A stretch of DNA of 10,496 nt, from contig JABSPP010000033.1 of assembly GCA_013214275.1 (NCBI GenBank), positions 1-10,496 of the forward strand, read 5' to 3'. This document shows positions 1 through 6,524 of the stretch, one piece after another. Position numbers and translations under genes: made by a program. Numbering within the stretch: the first letter of the stretch is position 1; every line of letters starts with the position of its first letter. The DNA is from Flavobacteriaceae bacterium. Lineage in GTDB: Bacteria > Bacteroidota > Bacteroidia > Flavobacteriales > Flavobacteriaceae. The notes below the pieces were generated by a model. That model made no database searches. It worked only from the letters and a program-made list of their open reading frames with translations, and was not told the DNA's origin.

Positions 1-91
1 CGTAATTGTAGTAACTCTCAATCCTTGACAACTTCTTTATCTTTTGATAATGCTTTTTGGCTTGGGCTATAAATTCTTCTTCGCTCAACAT
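1..91 (-). CDS. N-terminal fragment of an unidentified gene, possibly insertion-element associated
   Basis: An ATG at 89-91 on the minus strand opens a frame of 30 codons that stays open to the window edge. The peptide begins MLSEEEFIAQAKKHYQKIKK and continues with a short Tyr-rich stretch. It is strongly charged, probably helical, and has no signal peptide. I do not recognise it with certainty. It recalls the short helical N-termini of Bacteroidota transposases or the small genes that precede them. The context supports this: the neighbouring hydrolase gene is broken immediately to the right, and the gap from this start codon to the break (roughly 40-60 bp) is what one expects between an element's end and its first gene. 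No terminal inverted repeat can be shown because the other end lies outside the window. It could equally be an ordinary chromosomal gene. Confidence 0.5.
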   Translation of the reverse strand, partial: MLSEEEFIAQAKKHYQKIKKLSRIESYYNY

Positions 92-147
92 GACTATATT
101 GCTTTTATGGTTCAACCCTTAAAAATAACTATTTGAGACAAAATGTT
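92..147. other. Probable junction between a foreign segment and the truncated hydrolase gene
   Basis: This gap lies between the divergent start of the left-edge gene and the first residues that match the hydrolase family. The hydrolase frame is open back to a TGA at 91-93 but contains no family-like sequence there, so the break in homology falls near 145-155. If an insertion element is present, its right end should lie in or just after this stretch. No inverted repeat or target duplication can be verified from one end alone. Confidence 0.35.
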
Positions 148-771
148 ATGCAGCCAGTAGTAGACCCCATGTATACAGTTCCGTTTTTATTCTGTATGAT
201 CGTTACTTTATTCTTAAAAAGAACAAATCCTAAAAGAATGAAATGGACAAGAGTTGGGATCTACCTCAGTTCTGCGTATTTACTTTTCACATGGGGTAAT
301 AAGCACTACATGGATACTGTCTTCAAAGAAGCATTTGAAAAAGCAGCCATCCCCTATCATCGTTTTAGTACGCAACCAACTATTTTAAACACCTTCTTAT
401 GGTACGGTGTAGCAGAAACTGATACCGATTATCAACTGGCATTTTATTCGCTTTTTGATCAGAATGACATTCCTGTAAAATTCACGAGTATCCCTAAAAA
501 CCACGATTTACTAGACATCAACCACCCCGATCTGAAAACCTTACGGTGGTTCAGCCAAAATTTTTTCACAGTTCAATTTATTGATACTACAGGTCAGTTG
601 ATCTATAGAGACCTACGATATCCACTCATAAGAGAAGATGATGTAAATTCCTCTATCTTCAGTTATGAACTGGTTAGAAAAGGAGACCGTTGGGATATTA
701 AACCTCTATTTGATGGTGCTATCTCTAAGGATGATTTGAATCAATTTATAAAAAGAATTTTTGGTCGCTAG
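148..771 (+). pseudogene. 5'-truncated metal-dependent hydrolase, YdjM/YbcI (DUF457) family
   Basis: The encoded 207 residues match, as I know the family, the C-terminal two-thirds of Bacteroidota membrane-bound metal-dependent hydrolases of the YdjM/YbcI type (PF04307), which usually run to about 330 residues. Recognisable parts are VVDPMYTVPFL at residues 4-14, which opens a transmembrane segment (about 9-23), a second hydrophobic segment (about 36-49), a PTILNTFLWYG stretch, and a C-terminal RWFSQNFFTV...YRDLRYP segment. The missing N-terminus normally holds further membrane helices and the conserved His and Asp residues of the presumed metal site, so the product should be inactive. Homology begins abruptly at the first residues. 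A TTG at 133 could extend the frame by five codons, but these add nothing family-like. The stop codon overlaps that of the convergent lyase gene. The alternative is a short gene restarted at ATG 148, which I think less likely. Confidence 0.7.
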
Positions 772-1988
772 ACTTCGGTTCCGGCTTGGGACAAAATTCC
801 AACTTCTAACATACAAGTTTTCATCATCTCATAAGTCCTCTCAATGTTATTGTCTAGTCCAATCGAAAAGCGTATCAATCCATCTGACAAGCCCATTTCT
901 ATCTGTTCCTTCTCGGGAATTTCAGAGGAAGTAGAACTCCTGGGAGCTGAAAATAGGGTTTTATAAAATCCGAGGCTTACTGCAAGATATCCAAGGTTTC
1001 TGTGTTGCATAAGCTCCATCAATTGATTGGCGTTTTCTAAATTTCCAACATCAATAGTAAGCATCCCTCCAAAACCATATTCTGGATGCATCATTGACTT
1101 AAACAATACATGGGAAGGATGAGACTTTAGTCCGGGATATACTGTTTTTAGTCCATCTGACTCAAATTTTTTAGCGAGATACAGTGCATTTCGACTGTGT
1201 TGTTTCATGCGAATGTGAAGTGTCCTTAAGTTTTTTAATACTGATGAGGCGCGTAAACTATCCATGGTTGACCCTAGTAGCATACTAGCTCCATCATTTA
1301 CATTACGCAACTGATCAATAAATTTCTGTGTACCACACACTACACCTCCAACAGTATCTGAGGAGCCATTAATAAATTTGGTTAAACTGTGAATGACAAT
1401 ATCAGCTCCCAATTGAGCTGGAGCTATAGACAAAGGAGAAAAGGTATTATCTACGACCAATTGGAGGTTGTATTTTTTAGCTAAATGCGAAAGCCCTCTC
1501 ATATCAGCCACCTCTAATAGTGGATTACTTACAGACTCGCAATACAACACTTTTGTATCCTCTGTGATGGCAGCTTCTACAATGTCTAATCTTGTGATAT
1601 CTACAAAGGTAGTTTCTATCTGTAGCCTCGGTGTAAAATTCTTGAGAAAAGCATAAGTCCCTCCGTAAATGGTTCTACTCGATATTACATGGTCTCCCGC
1701 TCTACAAAGTTGAAGTAATACTGCTGTGATTGCTCCCATTCCTGAAGCTGCAACATTGGCAGTTTCTGTACCTTCCATTGCAGCTAGTGCTGCTCCTAAA
1801 TAGAGATTGCTAGGGGAAGAATGTCTAGAGTAAAGGTAACATCCATCAGCATTTCCTTCAAAAGTATCAAACATCGTCTTTGCAGACAGGAAGGTATAGG
1901 TGGACGAATCGGATATGGATGGATTAACGCCTCCGAATTCTCCAAAATACTGTAAATCTTGAATATGATCAGCTGAATTGAACTTCAT
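768..1988 (-). CDS. Cys/Met-metabolism PLP-dependent enzyme (methionine gamma-lyase-like)
   Basis: This is a cytosolic PLP enzyme of the cystathionine gamma-synthase/gamma-lyase superfamily (PF01053), 406 residues, full length for the family. Visible landmarks are YSR at 53-55 and SGMGA at 82-86 (cofactor phosphate binding), TIYGGTYAFL at 106-115 (the Tyr that stacks on PLP), D180 in VVDNT (pyridine nitrogen), K204 in HSLTKF (Schiff-base lysine), and R373 in LIRFSIG (substrate carboxylate). Flavobacterial proteins of this type are usually labelled methionine gamma-lyase or cystathionine gamma-synthase. The residue after YG is Gly110, where characterised methionine gamma-lyases carry a functionally important Cys, so true methionine cleavage is uncertain; a cystathionine- or O-acyl-homoserine-using enzyme is possible. 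The ATG at 1988 gives the family's usual MKFN start. A divergent Lrp/AsnC gene lies 152 bp away and probably controls it, since such regulators commonly sense amino acids. Confidence 0.9.
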   Translation of the reverse strand: MKFNSADHIQDLQYFGEFGGVNPSISDSSTYTFLSAKTMFDTFEGNADGCYLYSRHSSPSNLYLGAALAAMEGTETANVAASGMGAITAVLLQLCRAGDHVISSRTIYGGTYAFLKNFTPRLQIETTFVDITRLDIVEAAITEDTKVLYCESVSNPLLEVADMRGLSHLAKKYNLQLVVDNTFSPLSIAPAQLGADIVIHSLTKFINGSSDTVGGVVCGTQKFIDQLRNVNDGASMLLGSTMDSLRASSVLKNLRTLHIRMKQHSRNALYLAKKFESDGLKTVYPGLKSHPSHVLFKSMMHPEYGFGGMLTIDVGNLENANQLMELMQHRNLGYLAVSLGFYKTLFSAPRSSTSSEIPEKEQIEMGLSDGLIRFSIGLDNNIERTYEMMKTCMLEVGILSQAGTEV

Positions 1989-2041
1989 AATAGTTTATTT
2001 TACTACAAAAAAACCATAATAAAAACTAATAATCAACTATA

Positions 2042-2073
2042 TTTATATAAAATAGATTATTTTATTAATTTTG
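2042..2073 (+). promoter_or_regulatory. Candidate promoter of the Lrp/AsnC gene
   Basis: TAATTTTG at 2066-2073 matches the Bacteroidota -7 element TAnnTTTG exactly. TTTA at 2042-2045, one base from the TTTG -33 element, lies 20 nt upstream, the normal spacing. Transcription would start near 2080, giving a leader of about 60 nt. The region is extremely AT-rich, so chance matches are fairly likely. Confidence 0.45.
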
Positions 2074-2082
2074 ATATTAATC

Positions 2083-2099
2083 ATAGATATATCATCTAT
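2083..2099. promoter_or_regulatory. Inverted repeat, candidate Lrp/AsnC operator
   Basis: ATAGAT-N5-ATCTAT is a perfect inverted repeat with 6-bp arms. Its length and AT-rich centre suit Lrp/AsnC-family operators. It sits just downstream of the predicted start site of the regulator gene, where binding would block transcription (autoregulation). The half-site ATAGAT recurs at 2052-2057, 31 bp away, close to three helical turns. A looser CTAT-N11-ATAG pair spans 2037-2055. Low sequence complexity limits confidence. Confidence 0.4.
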
Positions 2100-2140
2100 T
2101 TATTCCTAAAAAAATCACTTTTCTTAGAAAAATTTTCATC

Positions 2141-2602
2141 ATGAATTTGGACAATACAGATAAAAAAATTCTCACCTTACTACAACAAAACAGCAAGCAA
2201 ACCAACAAGCAAATTTCACATCAGTTAAACTTATCGGTTACAGCAGTTTATGAACGAATCAAAAAACTAGAAAAGGGAGGGGTCATCAAAACCTATACTG
2301 CTATAATTGATACTGATAAGGTTGGAAAATCGTTTCTTATTTTTTGTCATGTGAAACTTCTGCAACATTCTCGAGAATTCTTATCAAATTTTGAAAAGGA
2401 AATCTTAAAATTAGATGAAGTTTCCGAATGTTTTCACGTAAGTGGAGATTACGATTATATCCTAAAAATATACATAGAAGATATGAAAGCCTACAGGGAG
2501 TTTATGGTGAGCAAACTCACAACCATTAAGCACATTGGAAGCACACATTCTACGTTTACAATTAATGAAGTAAAGAACTCAAATAAAATTTCATTGTTTT
2601 AG
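2141..2602 (+). CDS. Lrp/AsnC family transcriptional regulator
   Basis: This is a 153-residue protein of the length and layout typical of the feast/famine regulator family. Residues 4-63 form the winged helix-turn-helix domain (DNTDKKILTLLQQNSKQTNK followed by SVTAVYERIKKLEKGGVI, the recognition helix). Residues about 67-142 form the RAM/AsnC ligand-binding and oligomerisation domain, with the characteristic CFHVSGDYDYILKI segment at about 96-109, where effector amino acids bind in relatives. It is transcribed divergently from the PLP-dependent lyase gene, the classic arrangement for a local regulator and its target, so I infer that it responds to a sulfur or other amino acid and controls the lyase as well as itself. 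The start is the only ATG ahead of the HTH. The stop overlaps that of the convergent DUF3857 gene. The effector and the sign of regulation cannot be read from sequence. Confidence 0.92.
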   Translation: MNLDNTDKKILTLLQQNSKQTNKQISHQLNLSVTAVYERIKKLEKGGVIKTYTAIIDTDKVGKSFLIFCHVKLLQHSREFLSNFEKEILKLDEVSECFHVSGDYDYILKIYIEDMKAYREFMVSKLTTIKHIGSTHSTFTINEVKNSNKISLF

Positions 2603-4545
2603 ATCTTTTGAAACTCTACTGGTGTTGCATAAACTTTGATGATCTGATTAAAAAATTCCTTCAGATAAAAATATTCTTGACTTGTAAAAACTTTTTTCTT
2701 GATTTTAAATCTGTAGTTTAATGAAATCTTTTTATCACTCACTAGGCTTCTTAAAACAAATTTTCCTGCTTTATTAGGCAAACCAATTGCTTTTGCTTGT
2801 GGACTGCTTATAACTTTATATCCTTTTGGAACATCCATAGTTATTCTGTATGAATACGTCCTAGGATATCCGTAATCTACTGGGCACTTCCGTTCTTTTA
2901 GCTTGAATGGATTTGTTTGAATCTGGTAATAAAAAAACGGATTAATTCTGACAATATCTTCGTCAAAAATAACTTCGTACGGATTGATCGTAAACGATTC
3001 CAATAATGGGGCTTCCAAGTCTTTAAGATTTGATGAAAGGTAGTCCTCGATTTCATAGTCGGTCATTTTAGATTCTAGATCTCTCAAATAATCTTCCTCA
3101 CTTTCAACACTCAATAATTTTCTATTATTACTTGCTAAATAACCTTTTTTTTGAACGTGTATTTTTCCTGTTAATTCATTGTCTTCGTCAAGGGTTAACT
3201 GAACCGAAATCTTGGCTATGTTATTTGAAATGGGATTAATGGTCTCCCAATAACTCCCTTTGTCAAAGTCTAAAACCCGCCCCTCTCCATTCAAACATCG
3301 CATAGGAATTTGTCCAAACGGCATGAATTTATCTGTAGCATCTAAAAAATAACGCTCTCCATTAAGTACTGTTGTTACAATGATATAATTAAAATCTCTC
3401 GTTACTGGATACAACTTTGTTGGTAATCCATTTTCTCTTGTTGCAATCGTCATAATGTAGCATTCTATACCAGCGGCTTGTAAGCTATTGTAAAGAGACA
3501 AATTAATAACATCTACTCCACCACTTCTACTCTCAAATGCTTCTTTTAAATTGATACTTCCCTGAGGCCAGTATCTTTGATTCCAAGTGAATCTTCCCTG
3601 GATAAACTTAAATATTCCTGTAGCTTTCTCTACTGGATTCACCACGGACAGTAAACTATCAGGGAGTCTTCTTTTAAAAAACTTCTCCTTATTGGTTTGA
3701 TTATCAAACCAATTTTTCTGAAAATTTTTATCCGCATCTTTCCAAGTTTGAGTGTATTTTGTTACTACTCCATCTGTTCTGGTAATTGAAATCAAATCAA
3801 ATACAATTTTAGAGATAAAATTCTCCTTGCTTAACATGTAATCCTCTTCTTTAAATGCAGGTATGTTGTCAATCCCATAAGAAAGATATCCGGACTGACC
3901 TCTTCTACCAATACCTGGAACCATTACACAGCGTTTCTTCACTTTAGTAACTTTTCTATCTAACTTTAGAAAACCGACCAATCTAACATTATACTTATAG
4001 TTCCCTAGATAAGAAAATGTATAATCACTTTTAAGTTTTGGAATATCGGACTGAAAATACCAGTCATTTATCGATGGATAAGGAGATATGACACTGTATT
4101 TATATTCAATTACCGAACCTTCTTTTAAATTGGGTATTGTAAAAACAACTTCTTTCCATTTTTTATGAATATTCTTCTTAAAGATTTGGCTTTTCTCTAA
4201 CTTTGTCATTATAATTTTACCGTTTTCAAGGTGATATGAATACGCCTCGATGTCGTCACTTTTTTGCTGATCGTAAAGCTGAATCTCTATTGTAGCTTTA
4301 TCAAATGATTGCCTATTGAACAGTTTAATTCTGTGATAATAATCTGTTTTAAAATCTAAATTATGCTTCTCTGAAAGATAAGTGTAGGCATTTTCTTCAA
4401 GCACCAAAGCACTGGCCTTACTGTCGATTGCACAGCGACTCATCTGCAACTCTGCCATGGTGACTTGTCCTAGTTTTGTTACATCTTTCTTTTGTGAATG
4501 ACCTAAAGAAACAGTTAAAAAGAAGAGTATGAAAATGGTCTTCAC
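2599..4545 (-). CDS. Secreted DUF3857/transglutaminase-like protein, degenerate catalytic site (third operon gene)
   Basis: This 648-residue protein starts with a Sec signal peptide (MKTIFILFFLTVSLGHS, cleavage likely before QKK) and has no lipobox, so it should be periplasmic or secreted. A DUF3857-type beta domain covers about 55-235, with the LKEGSVIEYKYSVISPYPSI motif at 140-159. A transglutaminase-like core covers about 300-410, and a C-terminal beta domain about 540-648 ends in QEYFYLKEFFNQII. In the core, the catalytic Cys position is occupied by Val344 (SGGVDVINLSL) and the His position by Tyr387 (DFNYII), while the third residue is kept as D402 (FLDATD). The protein is therefore probably a non-enzymatic paralog, perhaps binding or structural. 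It is the last gene of the operon, 15 bp after its upstream neighbour, with which it shares the same domain order and the same kinds of substitution. Its substrate or partner is unknown. Confidence 0.88.
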   Translation of the reverse strand: MKTIFILFFLTVSLGHSQKKDVTKLGQVTMAELQMSRCAIDSKASALVLEENAYTYLSEKHNLDFKTDYYHRIKLFNRQSFDKATIEIQLYDQQKSDDIEAYSYHLENGKIIMTKLEKSQIFKKNIHKKWKEVVFTIPNLKEGSVIEYKYSVISPYPSINDWYFQSDIPKLKSDYTFSYLGNYKYNVRLVGFLKLDRKVTKVKKRCVMVPGIGRRGQSGYLSYGIDNIPAFKEEDYMLSKENFISKIVFDLISITRTDGVVTKYTQTWKDADKNFQKNWFDNQTNKEKFFKRRLPDSLLSVVNPVEKATGIFKFIQGRFTWNQRYWPQGSINLKEAFESRSGGVDVINLSLYNSLQAAGIECYIMTIATRENGLPTKLYPVTRDFNYIIVTTVLNGERYFLDATDKFMPFGQIPMRCLNGEGRVLDFDKGSYWETINPISNNIAKISVQLTLDEDNELTGKIHVQKKGYLASNNRKLLSVESEEDYLRDLESKMTDYEIEDYLSSNLKDLEAPLLESFTINPYEVIFDEDIVRINPFFYYQIQTNPFKLKERKCPVDYGYPRTYSYRITMDVPKGYKVISSPQAKAIGLPNKAGKFVLRSLVSDKKISLNYRFKIKKKVFTSQEYFYLKEFFNQIIKVYATPVEFQKI

Positions 4546-4560
4546 ACCGTATTAGTTAGG

Positions 4561-6522
4561 TTACGATTTTACAAGAACTATCTTCTCAGTCTGTTTTTTG
4601 ACGAGCTTATTATAAAACTCTTTTAATTCAAGATAATACTCTGGTGTAACAACAGCTGAATTCATTTTTAACACAGACATGATAGTAACACTGTTTCCTT
4701 TTTGCTGGATTAGAAATTTATAATTTGCCAAGTTTTCTGGCAATGCCATTGATAGATTTTCTGGGAGAGACTCTATAGAGTACCCTTCAGGAAGGGTAAT
4801 ATTTACTCGGTGTTTATCTTCCCATGGCACGATAAATTCTACTGGAAATGCTCTTTCATCTGCTTTAAATGGATTTTCTCTTTCTGCTAAAAACATTAAC
4901 GGAGTAACGTACAGCTTACCACCTATCCCTTCTACGAAATCCTCACCATAAAGTTTAAAAGAACGTACAACTGGCTTCCCTAAATTATTTTTATTATCAA
5001 CTTTAAACTCTTCTGTTTCAATAGAAAATTTCTCCTCTGTCTGATTAATTAACTCTTCTAAGCTTAGTCTGGTAGCTTTCTTCCTGTAGCCTAGAGCCAC
5101 GTAATTGGTATATGTTGAGCGCATAGCCCCTTCTATAGTACCCTCATCAGAAACAGTTAAGGTGAGTAAATTGTTTTCTGTTGATCGTCTTTTAGGCACA
5201 AGATTTACCCATGAAGAGCTTCCATCTTTTTCTACTTTTCTCCCGTTCCAATTAATTGCTTCTAACTGTAAAATATTAGGTACAGCAAAAGGTTCTGTGG
5301 CATCCAATAAGATATAACCACTATCAAGTTCCACCATGGCTATCACGTAATTGAAGCCGTTGAGTGTTGGAAAAAAAGGAATCCCATTACCTTTGGTACT
5401 GACCAGAACTGGGTTTGCATTTAATGCTGCTGATCGAAGCATTGAGGTTAGCATCAGGTTGATATCTGCCGAATTTCCAACTCCCTCTTTATAAGCTTTG
5501 CGGACTCCCTTATCTGTGTACTTACCATAATATTCATTCCACTTTACTTTCTTCTTCACAAAATTATATATGGCAGCAATTTTTTCGGCATCACTTGTTT
5601 TTCCTTGAAGTAACGTTTCAAGGTCATTCTTATAATAATTTACTTTTTTCAATTCTCCTCCAAAGTATGGAGACTTGTAAATTTGTTTGCAAACATTATC
5701 CCAGTTGGTAGCAAAATTCTTGTAGTTTGAATTTGGAAATTGGGTTGCTACTAATTCATATTTTACCCCTCCTCTGTAATTGTTGATGTTGTTTACATAA
5801 ATTTCATCATCTTTTAGTGCTGGGATATTATTGCCCGTGTATGTAGAAATATTAGTAATAAAATCTATATCGTTGCCATATCCAAAACTAATTTTACCAT
5901 TTACTTTTTTATCTTTTAACAATGGGAAATAATACCCTTTTGCTCTTTTGTTAAACACAAAATATTCTGGGATTTCTACTCTGTGTTCTAGTTTCTTTAC
6001 TGGAATATTATACTGAAATTGCAGTTCGCTAATTCGGTAATAAGGGTAAATTCTCTTGTAACTAATTTCTATAACCGACCCTTCATTTATTGATGGCATG
6101 GCAATCTTTTTTAAAGAGATGTATTTTGATCTTTGTTCTTTAAAAATCGCCTTCTTTGATAATTTTTCTTTAACAATCTTGCCTCCTTCTAGATTGTATG
6201 TATTACCCTTAATCCCAATAACAGTCTCTTTTTCTCCTGAATCTGGAGAGTAATACGGAATGGTAATATTCCCCTCATCAATACCGTCTTTCTTATAAAT
6301 TTTAATTCGCTGATGAATCTCGGTAATGATTTGGAATCCCTCATTTTTATTGTAGTTAAAATATGTTCTTCTACTATCGTATAAATAGGCTGCTTCTGCT
6401 GTTGAGTCTAATGGATACATTTTTTCTCCCAACTCCTCTTTGGAAACTTTTCCAAATTTATAGTTTTGGGCAAAACTATTAATCGTAAAACACAAGACGA
6501 ATAAGATGATACATTTTTTCAT
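4561..6522 (-). CDS. Secreted DUF3857/transglutaminase-like protein, degenerate catalytic site (second operon gene)
   Basis: This 653-residue protein has a signal peptide (MKKCIILFVLCFTINSFA, cleavage likely before QNY). Its domain order matches its neighbours: a DUF3857 domain at about 55-240 with INEGSVIEISYKRIYPYY at 145-162, a transglutaminase-like core at about 305-415, and a C-terminal beta domain ending in TPEYYLELKEFYNKLV. Where active members have GDCKDL, this protein has GNSADI, so Ser351 replaces the Cys. Where they have FNHVI it has FNYVI, so Tyr392 replaces the His; D407 in LLDATE remains. I recall the same GNSADINL-type motif from other flavobacterial homologs, so this looks like a stable subfamily rather than a damaged gene. 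Only 2 bp separate it from the upstream gene and 15 bp from the downstream gene, so the three are surely cotranscribed. The function is unknown. Confidence 0.9.
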   Translation of the reverse strand: MKKCIILFVLCFTINSFAQNYKFGKVSKEELGEKMYPLDSTAEAAYLYDSRRTYFNYNKNEGFQIITEIHQRIKIYKKDGIDEGNITIPYYSPDSGEKETVIGIKGNTYNLEGGKIVKEKLSKKAIFKEQRSKYISLKKIAMPSINEGSVIEISYKRIYPYYRISELQFQYNIPVKKLEHRVEIPEYFVFNKRAKGYYFPLLKDKKVNGKISFGYGNDIDFITNISTYTGNNIPALKDDEIYVNNINNYRGGVKYELVATQFPNSNYKNFATNWDNVCKQIYKSPYFGGELKKVNYYKNDLETLLQGKTSDAEKIAAIYNFVKKKVKWNEYYGKYTDKGVRKAYKEGVGNSADINLMLTSMLRSAALNANPVLVSTKGNGIPFFPTLNGFNYVIAMVELDSGYILLDATEPFAVPNILQLEAINWNGRKVEKDGSSSWVNLVPKRRSTENNLLTLTVSDEGTIEGAMRSTYTNYVALGYRKKATRLSLEELINQTEEKFSIETEEFKVDNKNNLGKPVVRSFKLYGEDFVEGIGGKLYVTPLMFLAERENPFKADERAFPVEFIVPWEDKHRVNITLPEGYSIESLPENLSMALPENLANYKFLIQQKGNSVTIMSVLKMNSAVVTPEYYLELKEFYNKLVKKQTEKIVLVKS

Positions 6523-6524
6523 GG

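Noticed and set aside
133..147. TTG at 133 as the start of the hydrolase-like protein
   Set aside because: The five extra codons match nothing in the family; the homology starts only at about the ATG at 148, so the true start has most likely been lost.
1468..1656. Plus-strand open frame of 62 codons
   Set aside because: It lies antisense inside the well-supported PLP-enzyme gene and has no recognisable motif.
2034..2041. TATAGTTG on the minus strand as a -7 element for the lyase gene
   Set aside because: It has one mismatch and no TTG or TTTG at the right distance upstream, so I could not support a lyase promoter.
5105..5317. Plus-strand open frame of 70 codons
   Set aside because: It is antisense to the second DUF3857 gene, whose transglutaminase-like core it overlaps; no independent evidence of coding.
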